This document shows positions 47,915 through 60,661 of a stretch of 64,000 bases of DNA, one piece after another. The notes under the pieces are model-generated. The model ran no database searches. It saw only the letters and a list, made by a program, of their open reading frames with translations, and was not told where the DNA came from. This DNA comes from Artemia franciscana (taxonomy: Eukaryota > Arthropoda > Branchiopoda > Anostraca > Artemiidae): NCBI RefSeq assembly GCF_032884065.1, contig NC_088881.1, forward strand, positions 616,001 through 680,000. The letters are read 5' to 3'. Position numbers and translations under genes: made by a program. How positions within the stretch are numbered: the stretch's first letter is position 1; each line of letters starts with the position of its first letter.

Positions 47915-49827
47915 GGTAGTTTAAAAACTGAGCTCAGCAGGGTTATTGCTAAGAGGTTCAATTCTCCCGACTACCCCTATCAGTGTCAGTGTTCTTATAT
48001 CGATTACCCTGGAACAGAACCAACAATAAGTTACAAACTTATTATTTATTGCCAATAGCTTATTTTTCTTCCTAAAAATACATGGCTTGCAGAAACCATG
48101 TAAAAGTTAGCATTTCAAATATGAAACGATTTTATAGAAAGCTCTCCAGGTAGTATTTTCTAGCTTTTCAAGTCGTTTTTAAGGGTCAAGCACCCTTTTG
48201 AGCTAACTATTTCCAGGTGTGATCGCAATTCGCAGGTTCAGTATGACTGGAAACGGCTTTCAAATTGCTTCAAACAAATGTGTCATGGCAACAGAGGACC
48301 TCAAAATAAGCATGTTTTATCAGTTGGCACCAGGACTACAAGCTATCTTGATTCCCTATGTTTGAACCATTTTTTCATGCGCATTACAATAACAGGCTTA
48401 GCATGGGTTTTACCTGTATTGGGAGGAAACACCCATTAGAGAGACAAAGTCAAATTTTTTTGGAGGACTTAAAACTGTGCGGTTGCTGTCCATATATTTG
48501 AAAAAATCACATAGAAAACTTCATGATTCAGTCCTCCCTCCCCCGTGACGACTTAACATAAGCCTACCATCGGGTGCTGTATAACCTTTTGCGTCAAATT
48601 TTCGCCGATTTTGAGCAAAAACCATGCATCCTTGTGCTTCGAACACATCTCTGACTGTATTTAAAACTGTCATTAAAAATAAATTACTGACTGCCGAATC
48701 GATTCCTCAATAAAAACGAAACTTGTTGGTTGTATCCACGCTTTAGACTTTCAATGCTTCACGCCATATAAGGATATTAACCAAAACGTCGAAAGAACTG
48801 AAACTGAAGCCAGAGTGTTAAAAGTATCAATTCAGACAGAGAAAAATGTTAGAAATTTGTTCAACAATATGAAACTTCGGCACAAAAATCATTTTTTTCA
48901 TATTTCTGGATAATTTCAAAACCTCAAGTTACCCAATTAATTAACTCAATTCCTTTTATATAAAACTAAGTAAATTTAATTCATTTGGCAGCATAGTTAG
49001 GGTTGGTACTAAATGTTTAGAGTTGACACCATGGAACTTGCAGATAATCTAGTTTGTTACTGTTGAACTCGGTAGGAAAAGCCGGTTTTTGCTGAAGCTT
49101 TGTATTATCCAAAAAACTGGTCTTAAACCATTTTCTAGGGTCATGCATTCTTTGTGACTATTTATATAGGTCAAACCATTGAGCACGTTGCCTAACTTTG
49201 AGGCATCGCTTAGTAATTATGATAGTAGTGAAAGCAATACCCAGGGTGCTTAAGGGGTTCCTCAAAATGTCTCTCCAACTGGTAAAAACATAACAAATAT
49301 GAATATAAAAAATTTATGCGTTTTTTGTGTAAACCTCACAAAAACCAAACACAAAACACCAAACACAAAAACTTTTTAACGCAGTACTTTAAAACTTTAG
49401 CGTAAAGAGCGGGGAGGGGTAAGTAGGGGGCAGCCCTTTCACACACGACTAATTTCTGTTTGTTAATACCGCTCTTTACTTTCGTTTAAAATAAAAAAGA
49501 TTTCTTTTTCATTTACTACACTATAAACTAATAGAATGTATAATGCTGGCAAGAGCGGCTGCTTTAAAATCATATAATGCCATAACATTACTGCATTTTA
49601 AAAGAATATGAGATTTTTTCTAGCAAAAATACTTTATTGTACCCTTTGTATCCCCTATAAGCGCTAGAATACTCTAGACACACTATTAACTAAGTTACGC
49701 TACGCTAATTGAAGCATTTCACGCGAAAGTTCTTTCATAGGATGATGTAAAAATCTACGAACCATAATCATCGTCTAAAGTTATCGCAATCATCACAAGC
49801 AAATTATTTAAAAAATTTTAAGCTCTA

Positions 49828-49942
49828 CTAGCTGTTGGGGTGGCGCTTCGCACCCCCGCCAAGCCCCCCTTGCGCGTAAGTCGTTACGTGCCATATTAGT
49901 TACGCGCCATTGTAAATGTGTCCCTGTGTCCCACCTGTGAAT

Positions 49943-50032
<90 letters not shown>

Positions 50033-50215
50033 TATATATGTTTTTAACTACGTAAAACTTGCGAATATACAACATTCTTCGCTGTCCCATTGTCTGTACA
50101 TATAAATAGATTGTCAGGTTTACTTACTCTTGGACATGCAACATATAATTGTCCACGAGAAAAACAATCCGTATTCAGATCTATGCCTCATTATTCTAAT
50201 GATTGCCCTTAAGTG
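49828..50215 (-). mobile_element. Helitron 3' end with helicase C-terminus
   Basis: Third copy, closest to the family: DCFSRGQLYVACPRVSKP is kept where the others have DCFGRGQLYAACPRV. Terminal CTAG at 49828-49831, GC hairpin and AT run as before. Confidence 0.83.
49945..50028. repeat. (AT)42 microsatellite
   Basis: 84 bp AT run, intermediate allele, flanked by ATAG variants at both ends. Confidence 0.95.
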
Positions 50216-51741
50216 TTGTTGTTTTTCAGTTAATTAAGGCTTAATGTGTAAAAAAGTCTTTGTACTTGAAAGAATAGGAGATAATTTAAGACAATAAGAA
50301 AGAAGTAAGTAAAGTAAATAAACAAAACAAAGAGTAAGTTAAGCAAAGTCATAAAGTAAAAATAGGAAGAGAGATATAGAAAATAAGAAAGAAACAAGAA
50401 GAGATCCTTTGTTTCTTAGACTTTTAATTCATATAGGGTGACGAAAGAAAGTAGGCAGAACTTTTATAGCTTTTTTGCATTATCTATGGAGTATTAAAAT
50501 GTGTGGAAAAGGTATGCTGTGTAATTATGTAATAACTGTGTAATGTAATTATGTTAACTGTGTAATTATGTTATGAAAAGATATGCGTGGAAATTATGTA
50601 GCTTCACTTGATGCGAAATAAAATTGTTGATCGCATTCAAAAGTGAAAATAAATGTCTGGGCTTATTCCGGACATCTCAGTGAAATGTCCGAAGTAACCC
50701 CTTAACAAGCGTCTGAAATAACCCCATTGTGTCCAAATAGTTTTGAATACAGGTTCAGAGCAAACCAAATCAGATGGCAAAGTTTTAATGAATAAAAATG
50801 TCCCCAAGAAGAATCAATTTTAAGCTAGTAAGCATAAACTTTATTAAAAGTCTATGCGCAATGAACTTATAAAAGAATTGAAAAATCAAGTGACTTACCT
50901 CATAAATTGCTGTTGTACTGTTTTTGTTTTTTTTTTCAGAAACGGTAAAACTATTTACTTTCTGAATGAGCCTCCATAGTACAAAAATAAAGGACGCTAT
51001 TTCATGATTTTTTACACACCGATATATGGTTGTTCGAAGTAAATGGCTTGTCCAGATTAGCCCATTGTCCAAGGTAACCCCGGTCTCCCCTACAGGGCAT
51101 AGGGTTGGAACAGTTGAGATGTTTGGAAGATAAATAGGATACATGTAATTTGGGCCATGTATTTGCACATTAGGGGGGAAGGTTGGCAAGGGCCCCAGCA
51201 GTAGTGGTGGTTGGGTGACAGGAAATATATTTGAGCAACTCGATCTTCTCATCCTATACCACAAACTTCCTTCCCAGACAGGCTATTCTACTTCATCATC
51301 AATCCTCTGCTAGATAAAAGAAAAAACATCACGTGACTAGTTTTCAAGCTTGCCACTCTTTCGCTTTTTTGCTTCTCAATTTTTTTTTGTTTATCTAAGA
51401 ATGTGACTGGTTTGCAAAAATACGTCATAAAATTAATCTAATTAATTAAAACATAATCTTTAAAACGGAACCATAGGTCCGTAGCCTCTCTTATTCCCTT
51501 CGGAACGCCAAAGCTACTGTCGAAAATATCTTATAAAAATAGCCTAATGGAAATGATTATGCAATCTCTACTAAAGCCCACTTTTTCGTAGAAAAAAATT
51601 ACCTAGATAACTGTACAAATAAAAACAAAAAGAAAAAAAATCATTGAAATAGATACGAAAAATGAAGACAAAATTAGGCAAAAGGAGAAAGCACCAGACA
51701 GATCACTTTCATGTATTTAAGCAATTAAATAGAAAAAAAGA

Positions 51742-51990
51742 AGTTTTTTCAACTGAAAGTAAGGAGCGACATTAAAACTTAAAACGAACAGAAATTACTT
51801 CGTATATGAAAGGGGCTGCTTCCTCATCTACGCCCCGCTCTTTACGCTAAAGTTTGGCTATTTCTCTCAGCTCTTCTCTTTTAAAAAGTAAAAATCTTTA
51901 GCGTAAAGAGCGGGGCATTGATGAGGAAACAGCCCCTTTCATATACGAGGTAATTTCTGTTCGTTTTAAGTTTTAATGTCGCTCCTTAAG
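51742..51990. repeat. Fold-back repeat (copy 9), clipped
   Basis: Inverted arms as at 7092, but the right arm ends at GCTCCTTA where a roughly 750 bp deletion joins to CCATTACTATAAG. Confidence 0.72.
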
Positions 51991-53275
51991 CCATTACTAT
52001 AAGTAAGCACTGGTCAAAGCTTGTAACTTGTAGCCCCTCCCACGGGGACTTTGGAGGATTAAGTCGTCTCCAAAGACACAGTTATAAGGTTTTTCGACTA
52101 CGCTAAATAAAATGGCTATCTCAGAATTTTGATCCGTTGACTTAAGGAAAATAATTAGCGTGGGAGGGGGCCTAGCTGCCCTCCAATTTTTTTGGTCACT
52201 TAAAAAGGGCACTAGAACTTTTCATTTCCGTTAGAATGAGCCCTCTCGCAACATTCTAGGACACTTCTATAGTAGGTTTCTCTGATACGCTGAATCTGAT
52301 GGTGTAATTTTCGTTAAGATTCTATGACTTTTAGGGGGTGTTTCCCCCTATTTTCTAAAATAACTCAAAAATTCTCAGGCTCGTAACTTTTGATACGTAA
52401 GACTAAACTTGATGAAACTTATATATTTAAAATCAGCATTAAAATGCGATTCTTTTGATGTAGCTATTGGTATCAAAATTCCATTTTTTAGAGTTTTGGT
52501 TTCTATTGAGCCGGGTCGCTCCTTACTACAGTTTGTTACCACGAACTGTTTGATAAGTGGGACTTAGTTCCAATTTTTCAGCTTTTGTAATTCACGCATG
52601 TATCCTAAACATTTTATTTTTTGAACGTATGAAGCAGCATTTTGATCTACGTCATCAATGTTGCAACATAAATGTTTCAGCTTTTAAACTTCTATAATAT
52701 GTGTTTTATATCTTTTTAACTCCATTATTAATCAACAAATCGTTATAATATAAATAAAATAAGATTTTATAATGTACAATTGTAATTGAATATTTTTCAA
52801 CAATTTTTAAAAGAAAAGTGCTGAAAATCAAACATTAAATAAGTTGAGAATGATTGTACCTCAAATTTATTACATATTGCTCTTCAAAATTGCTTAATTA
52901 AAAAAATGGCAAAAAATCTATTCAATTTTTGAAAAGCTGAAAATTAAGGGGACGGTAACTCTGATCTTTGATTTCAGCTAAACATTTACAATCGTAGGAG
53001 TAACAGAGAATGTTACACCTGTACTCCTATAATTAACCCTGTTAAAACCAGAATTGCTAAGAAAAATATATACATAGGTTTATAAGAAGCACTGTTGCCA
53101 TTCGTTATACAGCCCAGTAAAAAGTGAGCGTAAAATTTAGTTTCTTCCAAAATTTTGTCTCAAAACTAATGCAAACCTATAAATTCAAGCATCTACAGAA
53201 ACACATCATTTTGTTTTTTTCAACTAACTTTATAGTCCTTTTAGAGTACTAAATAGCACCTCTGTGGTACCAAAT
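51991..53275 (-). repeat. Inverted arm without U2, unit E
   Basis: Counterpart of 7355-9357, shortened by the deletion above. The U2 upstream box lies at about 53225-53275 (complement TTGGTACCACAGAGGTGC), with AT-rich DNA where U2 should be. Confidence 0.7.
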
Positions 53276-54800
53276 GGCTTCTGTTTAGTTTTTACCACCT
53301 TTTTCACTTAATTTTCGAAAAAGGGCTCCAACTTTGCCCCTCCAAGTTTGGATTTTGACGAAATTACGCCACTGTAGAAAAGCAAAAGAAATGGGAAAAA
53401 AGTCCTATTATAAGGACTCGAGCTAGAAGGATAGTAGAAACAATGTAGTACGAGGAAAGTTGAATTCCAATATGGTGGTATCTTTTAATTTTTCAAGGGC
53501 AGAATACCAATCGCCTTAAGCGGTAATAGTGTGTATTGATTTGAGTTAGCTTTGTTCAGATTTCTTGTGCAATGCTTTGCCTTTTACTTTTTAGCCTAAA
53601 TAAATTACGTGGCTATGCTGTAAGGATAATAAATCCAGAAATAATTACTTTCTAAGACGAAACAAAAGAGAACTAAATGTAGCTTGGACTTGGCTCGCTT
53701 TTACAACATCTAAGGGCTTAAGAAATAAATACAGGAATTGTTTCCATCCAATCTTGTACAGGCCCATTGTCCCATCAATCACAAAGTCTTCTCCCTCTGA
53801 TGACAAAATAGATTTCTATAAAATTTAGGACGGTTCTGCAGGAAAAGCCTGCTAAAGAATCAATAGAATACCCAAATGAAAGGATTTGCCCCGGTAAGAT
53901 CTCAAAACTGCCTCATTTTAGAGGAACCCCTAAACTGGAATGGAAATACGGTTACTAAACGAGGGAGGAATGAGGGCCCTAAGATAATATAGACTCAAGA
54001 GCACCTAGGACTTGGCATGCTATTGCACCAAACCAAGAGTGCCTTCGAGCATCCCTTACCCGCTTAAAAGTAGCTTCCCTTAGATGTAATCTGCAAAAGA
54101 TAACAACAAACATTTAGCCAGCCACATTTAGCCAAACATTTAGCCAGTCAAATTTACCCAAACATTTAGCCGCATCACATGATTTTTGGGCCAAAATCCG
54201 GCCCAAAAATCATATGATGCGAAAACATATTCAAAAACATATTCAATGAATAGCAATTCATGGGCAATTTTAATGACATGCTACTAAAACTATATCCACA
54301 GAACATAACATAAATATTCAGTAATCAGGCCCAAAAATAATTGTAATGTAGCTCAATGGTCGATCAATTGCTTTAGCCAAAGGCCCCCCTATTAAAATAT
54401 TCCAAGAAGCTTAGCGGTAGTGAAGGAATTCTTAGTCTAATATGTTGCCAATTCAATTGACTTGATGAAATGTATGGTGACCAAGAGCATTTCACTTTTT
54501 AAGACTAGCCTTTGTGACTTAATTTAAATTTTAGCAATTTGATTCGATTCCTAGTTCAATTTAAAAATCAGTATTTGATAATTACGGAGTATTTTCAAAA
54601 ACAAAATGCATCAGGAATTCAATCAGTTTAGCCAATTTAATTTAATTATGGCGACTGGTCATTGATACCCAACCATTTGTTTTAATACAATACTAAGAAT
54701 AAACGAAATGTGTTTATTTAAGAGATGTTCTAATTTAATTGGTTTAAACATTATCAATTTGCGTACATTTTCCTTTCTATTCTCAAAAATGTATGGGCAA
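53276..54800 (-). repeat. Inverted U5-U2 and U1-U5 spacers, unit E
   Basis: Counterpart of 9358-10894 with GGCC hairpin at 54171-54221. No U5 copy. Confidence 0.7.
54171..54221. repeat. GGCC hairpin
   Basis: Same stem as at 10225-10275. Confidence 0.75.
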
Positions 54801-54941
54801 GATCCGCGGGAACTCAGTCCCCTATAACCAAAAATAATGCTGTTGAGTTGCCCCCATTTGGGAATCACGAAGTGCCATGGAAAGGTCTCACCCTGGGAGC
54901 GCCTCCTTCATGATCAAGGCAACTTTCTAGCCAGGTAATAT
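54801..54941 (-). ncRNA. U1: U1 snRNA copy 7, half of stem-loop II
   Basis: Minus-strand U1 with the most canonical loop I of the window (TTGATCATGAAGGAGGC) and CTCCCAGGG. It keeps the 5' side and loop of upper stem-loop II (CCATGGCACTTC) but has lost the 3' side, so the hairpin cannot close. The 5' end is ATATTACCTGG, one base short of ATACTTACC. Confidence 0.85.
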
Positions 54942-57900
54942 AACATTTTACTAATGTCTTTTGACATAAATCCAGTTGCTTTGAATGCCACTCAGAAACT
55001 CTAATTTATTAAACAAATTCAGCTTTACAATTCTTTTTTTACAGCTGTGAATCAAGTTTCTGAATTATTTTTGAAAATAGGAATGCCCCATTTCATTTTC
55101 ATATGCACGCCTCTAGATGGTTAAATGCAAGTTTACCTTTTGAGAAAAGAAAATCATGGGTTTCTCACTCTCTTATCAATTTGACTGAAAAGTCGAAATT
55201 TTAATTTCTGAGAAACCAGTGACCGTTCTACTGACTTTGCCAATTATTTTCTCTCTAACAGTCATAGGGGGGGCCTTAGTCATTACTACTATCAACACAT
55301 CACCGCAGAACCAAGCCGCCTGAGGCCAAAAATGGTCGCTTCAGCCATTTTATCGAATATTGGTTCAATTTAAATTTCAGCAGTTTATAATTACGAACTA
55401 TTTTTGATAAGGATGCATGGGGACTTGTATCCAGCTTGGGCACTTTAAATTAATTATGGTGTCCACCCATTGGCTTTTTCACCATTAATTTTTGTAAATT
55501 TTATACAGTGTTTTTTCGTTTTTTCATATGGAAAAAAAAGAAAGGATTTCCAATATATTCAAGGACTAAGTAACAAACAGCAGGGTCTCTCTTCACTTTG
55601 AATTAAATAAAACAAACAAGTTTTTTTTAACTGAATGTAAGGAGTGACTTTAAAACTTAAAACGAACAGAAATTACCCCGTATATGAAAGGGGCTGCTCC
55701 TTTTTCAACGCCTTGCTCTTTGCACTAAAGTTTGATTCTTTCTCTCAACTCTACTTTTAAAACAGTAAAACTTTAGCGTAAAGAGCAGGGCGTTGAAGAA
55801 GGAGTAGCCCCTTTCATATACGGGGTAATTTATGTTCGTTTTAAGTTTTAATGTCGCTCCTTACTTTCAGTTAAAAAAAGCATGTTTTTTAAATTTAATT
55901 TCTGAATGTTTTTTAGTTAATCCATGTTTTGATTTCGGCTCTCCGCAGAATAATTAAAGCGAAATTTGCATATTTATTTATTTGGCTAAATGGCTTCCCC
56001 ATAGTTTTGATCGAATGATTTTGCTAAAATAGGAGGGGAAGGAGGCCCAGTTGCTCTCCAATTTTTCGGGTACTTTAAAAGGCAACTATAACTTTTAGTT
56101 TTTACGAACGTTTTCATTAGTAAAAGATATACGTAACTTACGAATTAGCTTACGTAACAAACTTCTATGTTCGTATGTCTTTATTACGTTTATGAGAAGG
56201 TTCGCCCACTCGTCAATAACTCTTTGCATTAAAGCTTAAATTTTGTTCCCTGAATCACAAAGGCTTTTGAATAAATAGTTGAAATTACTAAAAATCCATT
56301 AGCGTAAAGAGTGAGGTATTAGGAGGAGGTGAACCCCTTATATGCGTAATATTTTCTGTTCGTTTTAAGTTTTAATGCTACTCCATACTTTCAGTTGAAA
56401 AAAACTTTTTCATATTCATTTTCTTATTGTTTTTTTAAAATAATGCTAGAAAATGCGGCGCCCCCTTTATGGAAATCTTCTTCCCCCATGAATAACTCCT
56501 CGATGGAAAATTTCCACCACATAACCCCTTCTTCTCCCCCCCCCAACCAAAAAATTCCCCTGAAAACGTCTCTACATTTCCCAATAACCATTAATATATG
56601 CAAACACTGGTCAAAATTTGCAAATTGCAGCCCCTCCCACGGGGACTGTGGGGGAGTAAGTCGTCCCCAAAGGCATAGTTATAAGGATTTGAAACTATGT
56701 TGAATAAAATGGCTATATCAGAATTTTGATCCGACTACTCTGGGGAAAAGATGAGCGTGGGAAGGGGCCTAGGTGCCCTCCGATTTTCTTGGTCACTTAA
56801 AAAGGGCACTAGAACTTTTCATTTCCGTTCGAATGAGCCCTCTCTCAAAATTCTAGGACCACTGGATCGATACGATCACCCCTGGAAAAAAAAAAAACAC
56901 GCATCGCAGTTTGATTCTTTCTCTCAACTCTACTTTTTAAAACAGTAAAAACTTTAGCGTAAAGAACAGGGCGTTGAAGAAGGAGCAGCCCCTTTCATAT
57001 ACGGGGTAAATTCTGTTCGTTTTAAGTTTTAATGTCGCTCCTTGCTTTCAGTTAGAAGAAACCTGTTTTTTATTTAATTTCTGAATGTTTTTTAGTTAAT
57101 CCATGTTTTGATTTTGGCTCTCCGCAGAATAATTAAAGCGAAATTTGCATATTTATTTATTTGGCTAAATGGCTTTCCCATAGTTTTGATCGAATGATTT
57201 TGCTAAAATACGAGGAGAAGGAGGCCCAGTTGCTCTCCAATTTTTCGGGTACTTAAAAAGGCAACTAGAACTTTTAGTTTTTACGAACGTTTTCATTAGT
57301 AAAAGATATACGTAACTTACGAATTAGCTTACGTAACAAACTTCTATGTTCGTATTCAGCCACATAGCCCCTTCTTCTCCCCCCCCTCCCAACCAAAAAA
57401 TTCCCTGGAAAACGTCTCTATATTTCCCAATAACCATTAATATATGCAAACACTGGTCAAAATTTGCAACTTGCAGCCCCTCCCACGGGGATTAAGGGGG
57501 AGTAAGTCGTCCTCAAAGGCATAGTTATAAGGTTTTTAGACTATGTTGAATAAAATGGCTATCTCAGAATTTTGATCCGACTACTCTGGGGAAAAGATGA
57601 GCGTGGGAGGGGGCCCAGGTGCCCTCCGATATTCTTGGTCACTTAAAAAGGGCACTAGAACTTTTCATTTCCGTTCGAATGAGCCCTCTCCCAAAATTCT
57701 AGGACCACTGGGTCAATACGATCACCCCTGGGTCAATACGATCACCCCTGGGAAAAAGAAAAAAAAACAAATAAACAAATAAACACGCATCCGTGATTTG
57801 TCTTCTGGCAAAAAATACAAAATTCCACATTTTTGTAGATGGGATCTTGGAACTTGTACAATAGGGTTCTCTGATAAGCTTAATCTGATGGTGTGGTTTT

Positions 57901-58198
57901 CATTAAGATTCTATGGCTTTTAGGGGGTGTTTCACCCTATTTTCTAAAATAGGGAGGATTTTCTCAGGCTCGTATCTTTTGATGGGTAAGACGAAACTTG
58001 ATGAAACTTATATATTTAAAATCAGCGTTAAAATGCGACACTTTTGATATAACTATTGGTATCAAAATTCCATTTTTTAGAGTTTTGGTTACTATTGAGC
58101 CGGGTCGCTCCTTACTACAGTTCGTTACCACGAACTGTTTGAAAACGTATTATACACATTATTGATTAGGGTTCATGGACTTTGGTTTCCCCTCGAAA
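54942..58198 (-). repeat. Inverted U2-U1 spacer with internal duplication
   Basis: Reverse complement of the U2-U1 spacer. A block of about 1.19 kb is present twice: TTTGATTCTTTCTCTCAACT occurs near 55730 and again near 56910. The first has a full fold-back (55620-55880), the second only half of one. A 21 bp tandem duplication (GGTCAATACGATCACCCCT) lies at about 57710-57750. No coding signal. Confidence 0.7.
55620..55880. repeat. Fold-back repeat (copy 10)
   Basis: Inverted arms as in copy 1, with a few extra mismatches. Confidence 0.72.
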
Positions 58199-58378
58199 GG
58201 GGTGCGTCGATCCCGGAGGTACTGCAATACCGGGCCAACGCGTGAAGGGAGTGGAGCAAGCCCCGACATCCCTCCGGTTTCCAAAAATAATTCTGGGCCC
58301 CATGTAGGGGCCGTATCAAATATTAAGCTGATAAGAACAGATACTACACTTTGATCTTAGCCAAAAGGCCGAAAGTAA
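58199..58378 (-). ncRNA. U2: U2 snRNA copy 6
   Basis: The least altered U2 of the window: stem I GGCC/GGCT intact, TATCTG after GTAGTA, Sm site ATTTTTGG, stem-loop IV with GGCCCGG/CCGGGATC and CGCACCCC end. The 5' start is still TTACTTTCG. It is the only minus-strand U2, with the usual upstream box ending at 58429. Confidence 0.95.
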
Positions 58379-59285
58379 AGTAAGTTTATAGTTCTTTTAG
58401 AGTACTAAATAGTGCCTCTGTGGTACCAAATGGCTTCTTTTTAGTTTTTACTGCTATTTTCACTTTATTTTGGATAAAGGATTCCATCTTTGCTCCCCCA
58501 TTCCCTTCAAGTTTGGATTTTGACGGAATTACACCGCTCTAGAAAAGCAAAAGAAATGAAAAAAAAGTACTATAAGATGGAGTCGACCTAGAAGGACTTA
58601 GTAGAAACAAAGTAGTAGGAGGAAAGTTGCATTCCAAGATGGTGGTATCTTTTGATTTTTCAAGAGCAGAAGATGAATTACTTTATGCAGTAATAGTGTG
58701 TATGGATTTCATGGGTAACTTTAATGACATACTACAAAAACTACATCCGCAGAAATTACCATAAATATACAGTAATCAGGCCCAAAAATAATTGTAATTT
58801 AGCTGAATGGTCGATCAATTGCTGTAGCCAAAGGCCCCCCTCTTAAAATATTCCAAGAAGCTTAGCGGTAGTGAAGGAATTCTTAGTCTGATATGTTGCC
58901 AATACAATAGACTTGATGAAATGTGCGGTGACCAAGGGCATTTCACTTTTTAAGACTAGCCTTTGTGACTTAATTTAAATTTTAGCAATTGGATTCGATT
59001 CCTAGTTCAATTTAAAAATCAGTATTTGATAATTACGGAGTATTTTCAAAAACAAAATGCATCAGGAATTCAATCAGTTTAGGCAATTTAATTTAATTAT
59101 GGCGACTGGTCATTGATACCCCATCATTTGCTTTAATACAAGACTAAGAAAAACAAAATGTGTTTATTTAAGAGATGTTTAAATTACTTGGTTTAAACAT
59201 TATCAATTTGCATACTTTTTCTTTTCAATTTACAAAATTACAACATAGTACTGGCTCAAAGTAAGAAACCTATTCAATTTGTGGA
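58379..59285 (-). repeat. Inverted U2 upstream region and spacers
   Basis: U2 upstream box (to 58429), a shortened U5-U2 spacer (to about 58700), then the inverse of the U1-U5 spacer. The middle of the U5-U2 spacer and U5 are missing here. Confidence 0.7.
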
Positions 59286-59433
59286 CAGGGGTCCGCGCGA
59301 ACGCAGTCCTCCACTACCAAAAATTACGCTGTTGAGTTACCCCCATTTGGGATAATCACAGGGGTCATTCAATAGGCCTCACCCTGGGAGCGCCTCCTTT
59401 ATGAGTAAGGCAGCTCCCCAGCCAGGTAAGTAC
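59286..59433 (-). ncRNA. U1: U1 snRNA copy 8, shortened stem-loop II
   Basis: Minus-strand U1 with start GTACTTACCTGG (pairing segment intact), CTCCCAGGG, shortened stem-loop II (AGGCCTATTGAATGACC), Sm site AATTTTTGG and stem-loop IV. With copy 5 it is one of the two best candidates for a working, though shortened, U1. Confidence 0.92.
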
Positions 59434-59713
59434 GAATTGTACTAACATTTTACTAATGTCTTTCGACATAAATCCGGTTGCTTTGATTGCCACTCAGAAA
59501 CTCTAATTTATTAAACAGATGCAGCTTTACAAAACTTTTTTCACAGCAGTGTATCAAGTCTCTGAATTGTTTTTGAAAATAGGAATGCCCCATTTCATTT
59601 TCATATGCAAGCCGCTAGATCGTTTAAATGCAAGTTTACCTTTTTGAGAAAAGAAAATCAGGAGTTTCTCACTCTCTTATCAGTTTGACTGAAAAGTCGA
59701 AATTTTAATTTCT
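59434..59713 (-). repeat. Inverted U2-U1 spacer stub
   Basis: Only the U1-proximal 280 bp remain; the sequence breaks after AAATTTTAATTTCTG into the piggyBac remnant. Confidence 0.7.
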
Positions 59714-60330
59714 GTTCGGACACGAAAATGGTATGTGAAAATCTTCTGGTGGCTTATTGACACAGCAGTCTGCAATAGCTGGCTTCTTTTCAGATCAGAC
59801 GTCAAAGCGCTGACTTTAAGGAGAGACAAATCGATGATCTTGAGAACCTTCAGGTCTGAAGCTGCTACAGGGTTGTATGCCTCGGCCCGTGTGATGCCCC
59901 GACTTAAACGTGGTAGACCATCCGCAGATTTCGAAGCAAGTCCCAGCCCCATTCGAAGTCGCAACCGAATCCAACCGGCAATATCTGCTCAAGCCGATGG
60001 ACTTGATCACTGGCCAAAAAAGACTAACAAGCAGAGCCGCTGCAAAGAGTGCAAATCAGGATATACCACCTTTGAATGCGAAAAATGTGACCTTCCACTG
60101 GGCCTAACTGCCAAAAGCAAGTGTTTTAAATCCTTTCACACCAAGTGAAAGTGCCCCTTTTTTATATTTTTGAGAGGCTAATGTTGTATTTTTACAACGT
60201 GGTCTAAAATTGACAATTTTGAATAGATCATTCAAACAAAAGTTTTTTTCTCAATAGTCTGACCTAGAGATCACATTGGAAGCGTTGGAGATTTTTCCTG
60301 GTATTGGTTCGTATAGTGGCCTGTCAAGGG
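59714..60330 (+). pseudogene. piggyBac transposase 3' remnant
   Basis: The frame opens as RTRKWYVKIFWWLIDTAVCN, then SWLLFR, the C-terminal part of the piggyBac transposase ('KWYWRIFFHLIDVAVVNAWLL'). A cysteine-rich end follows: CKECKSGYTTFECEKCDLPL and CFKSFH, the piggyBac zinc-binding tail. The frame stops at 60148. About 180 bp of 3' non-coding DNA ends in GTGGCCTGTCAAGGG directly before TTAA (60331-60334), so the element's end reads CCCTTGACAGGCC from outside, as piggyBac termini do. The catalytic aspartates and 5' end are gone. Confidence 0.85.
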
Positions 60331-60334
60331 TTAA
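60331..60334. other. piggyBac TTAA target site
   Basis: TTAA abuts the 3' terminus. The unoccupied form of the same site is at 14865-14868, 28 bp past the U5 gene. Confidence 0.8.
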
Positions 60335-60361
60335 AACATACAACAATAGTGTAGACTAGTC

Positions 60362-60470
60362 TGCCTTTCGGCATTCAAAAATTTGTTAAGACTCATCAAG
60401 TGCCCCTCCCCACGGTAATCTTTAGTAAAAGGCGAAAGATCAACTCGATATGAGGAGAGGCCAGAGCTAT
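60362..60470 (-). ncRNA. U5: U5 snRNA copy 3
   Basis: Minus-strand U5 with ATAGCTCTGGCCTCTCCTCA start, GATCTTTCGCCTTTTACTAA loop region, Sm site AAATTTTTG and TGCCGAAAGGCA hairpin. The only change in the stem-loop I region against copy 1 is AATC to GATC. A piggyBac remnant lies 28 bp past its 3' end, and a Penelope-like element lies 191 bp upstream of its 5' end. Confidence 0.92.
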
Positions 60471-60661
60471 GAAAATTGCTAAGGTTGACATGGGTATATA
60501 AAAATAAATCCTAGTAAATCCTCGTGGTTTTTTTTTTAACAAGGTTCGAAAGCAATAAGAAATTCAATGTTCAATCAAGTAAATACGGGCCAAAAAACCA
60601 TATGATGCGAAAATATACTCAATGAACAGCAATTCATGGGCAACTTTAATGACATACTACT
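60471..60661 (-). repeat. U5 upstream spacer, left arm of a palindrome
   Basis: Inverse of the region before U5 in unit B (about 14545-14728). About 142 bp of it reappears in opposite orientation at 63859-64000. Confidence 0.8.

Larger units (their letters stand above)
47668..51741. repeat. Composite insert W, unit E
   Basis: Same insert as 2725-7091 with about 315 bp missing near 48022. More substitutions than between the other two copies, so it split earlier. Confidence 0.75.
44736..59713. repeat. Long snRNA repeat unit E with inverted U1-U2-U1 arm
   Basis: U2, spacer, U1, insert W, inverted arm without U2, then a second inverted arm with minus-strand U1 (54801), duplicated spacer body, minus-strand U2 (58199-58378), inverted U5-U2 and U1-U5 spacers, and minus-strand U1 (59286). 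It is cut by the piggyBac remnant at 59714. Two deletions set it apart from units A and C: about 315 bp in W near 48022 and about 750 bp near 51989. Confidence 0.78.
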
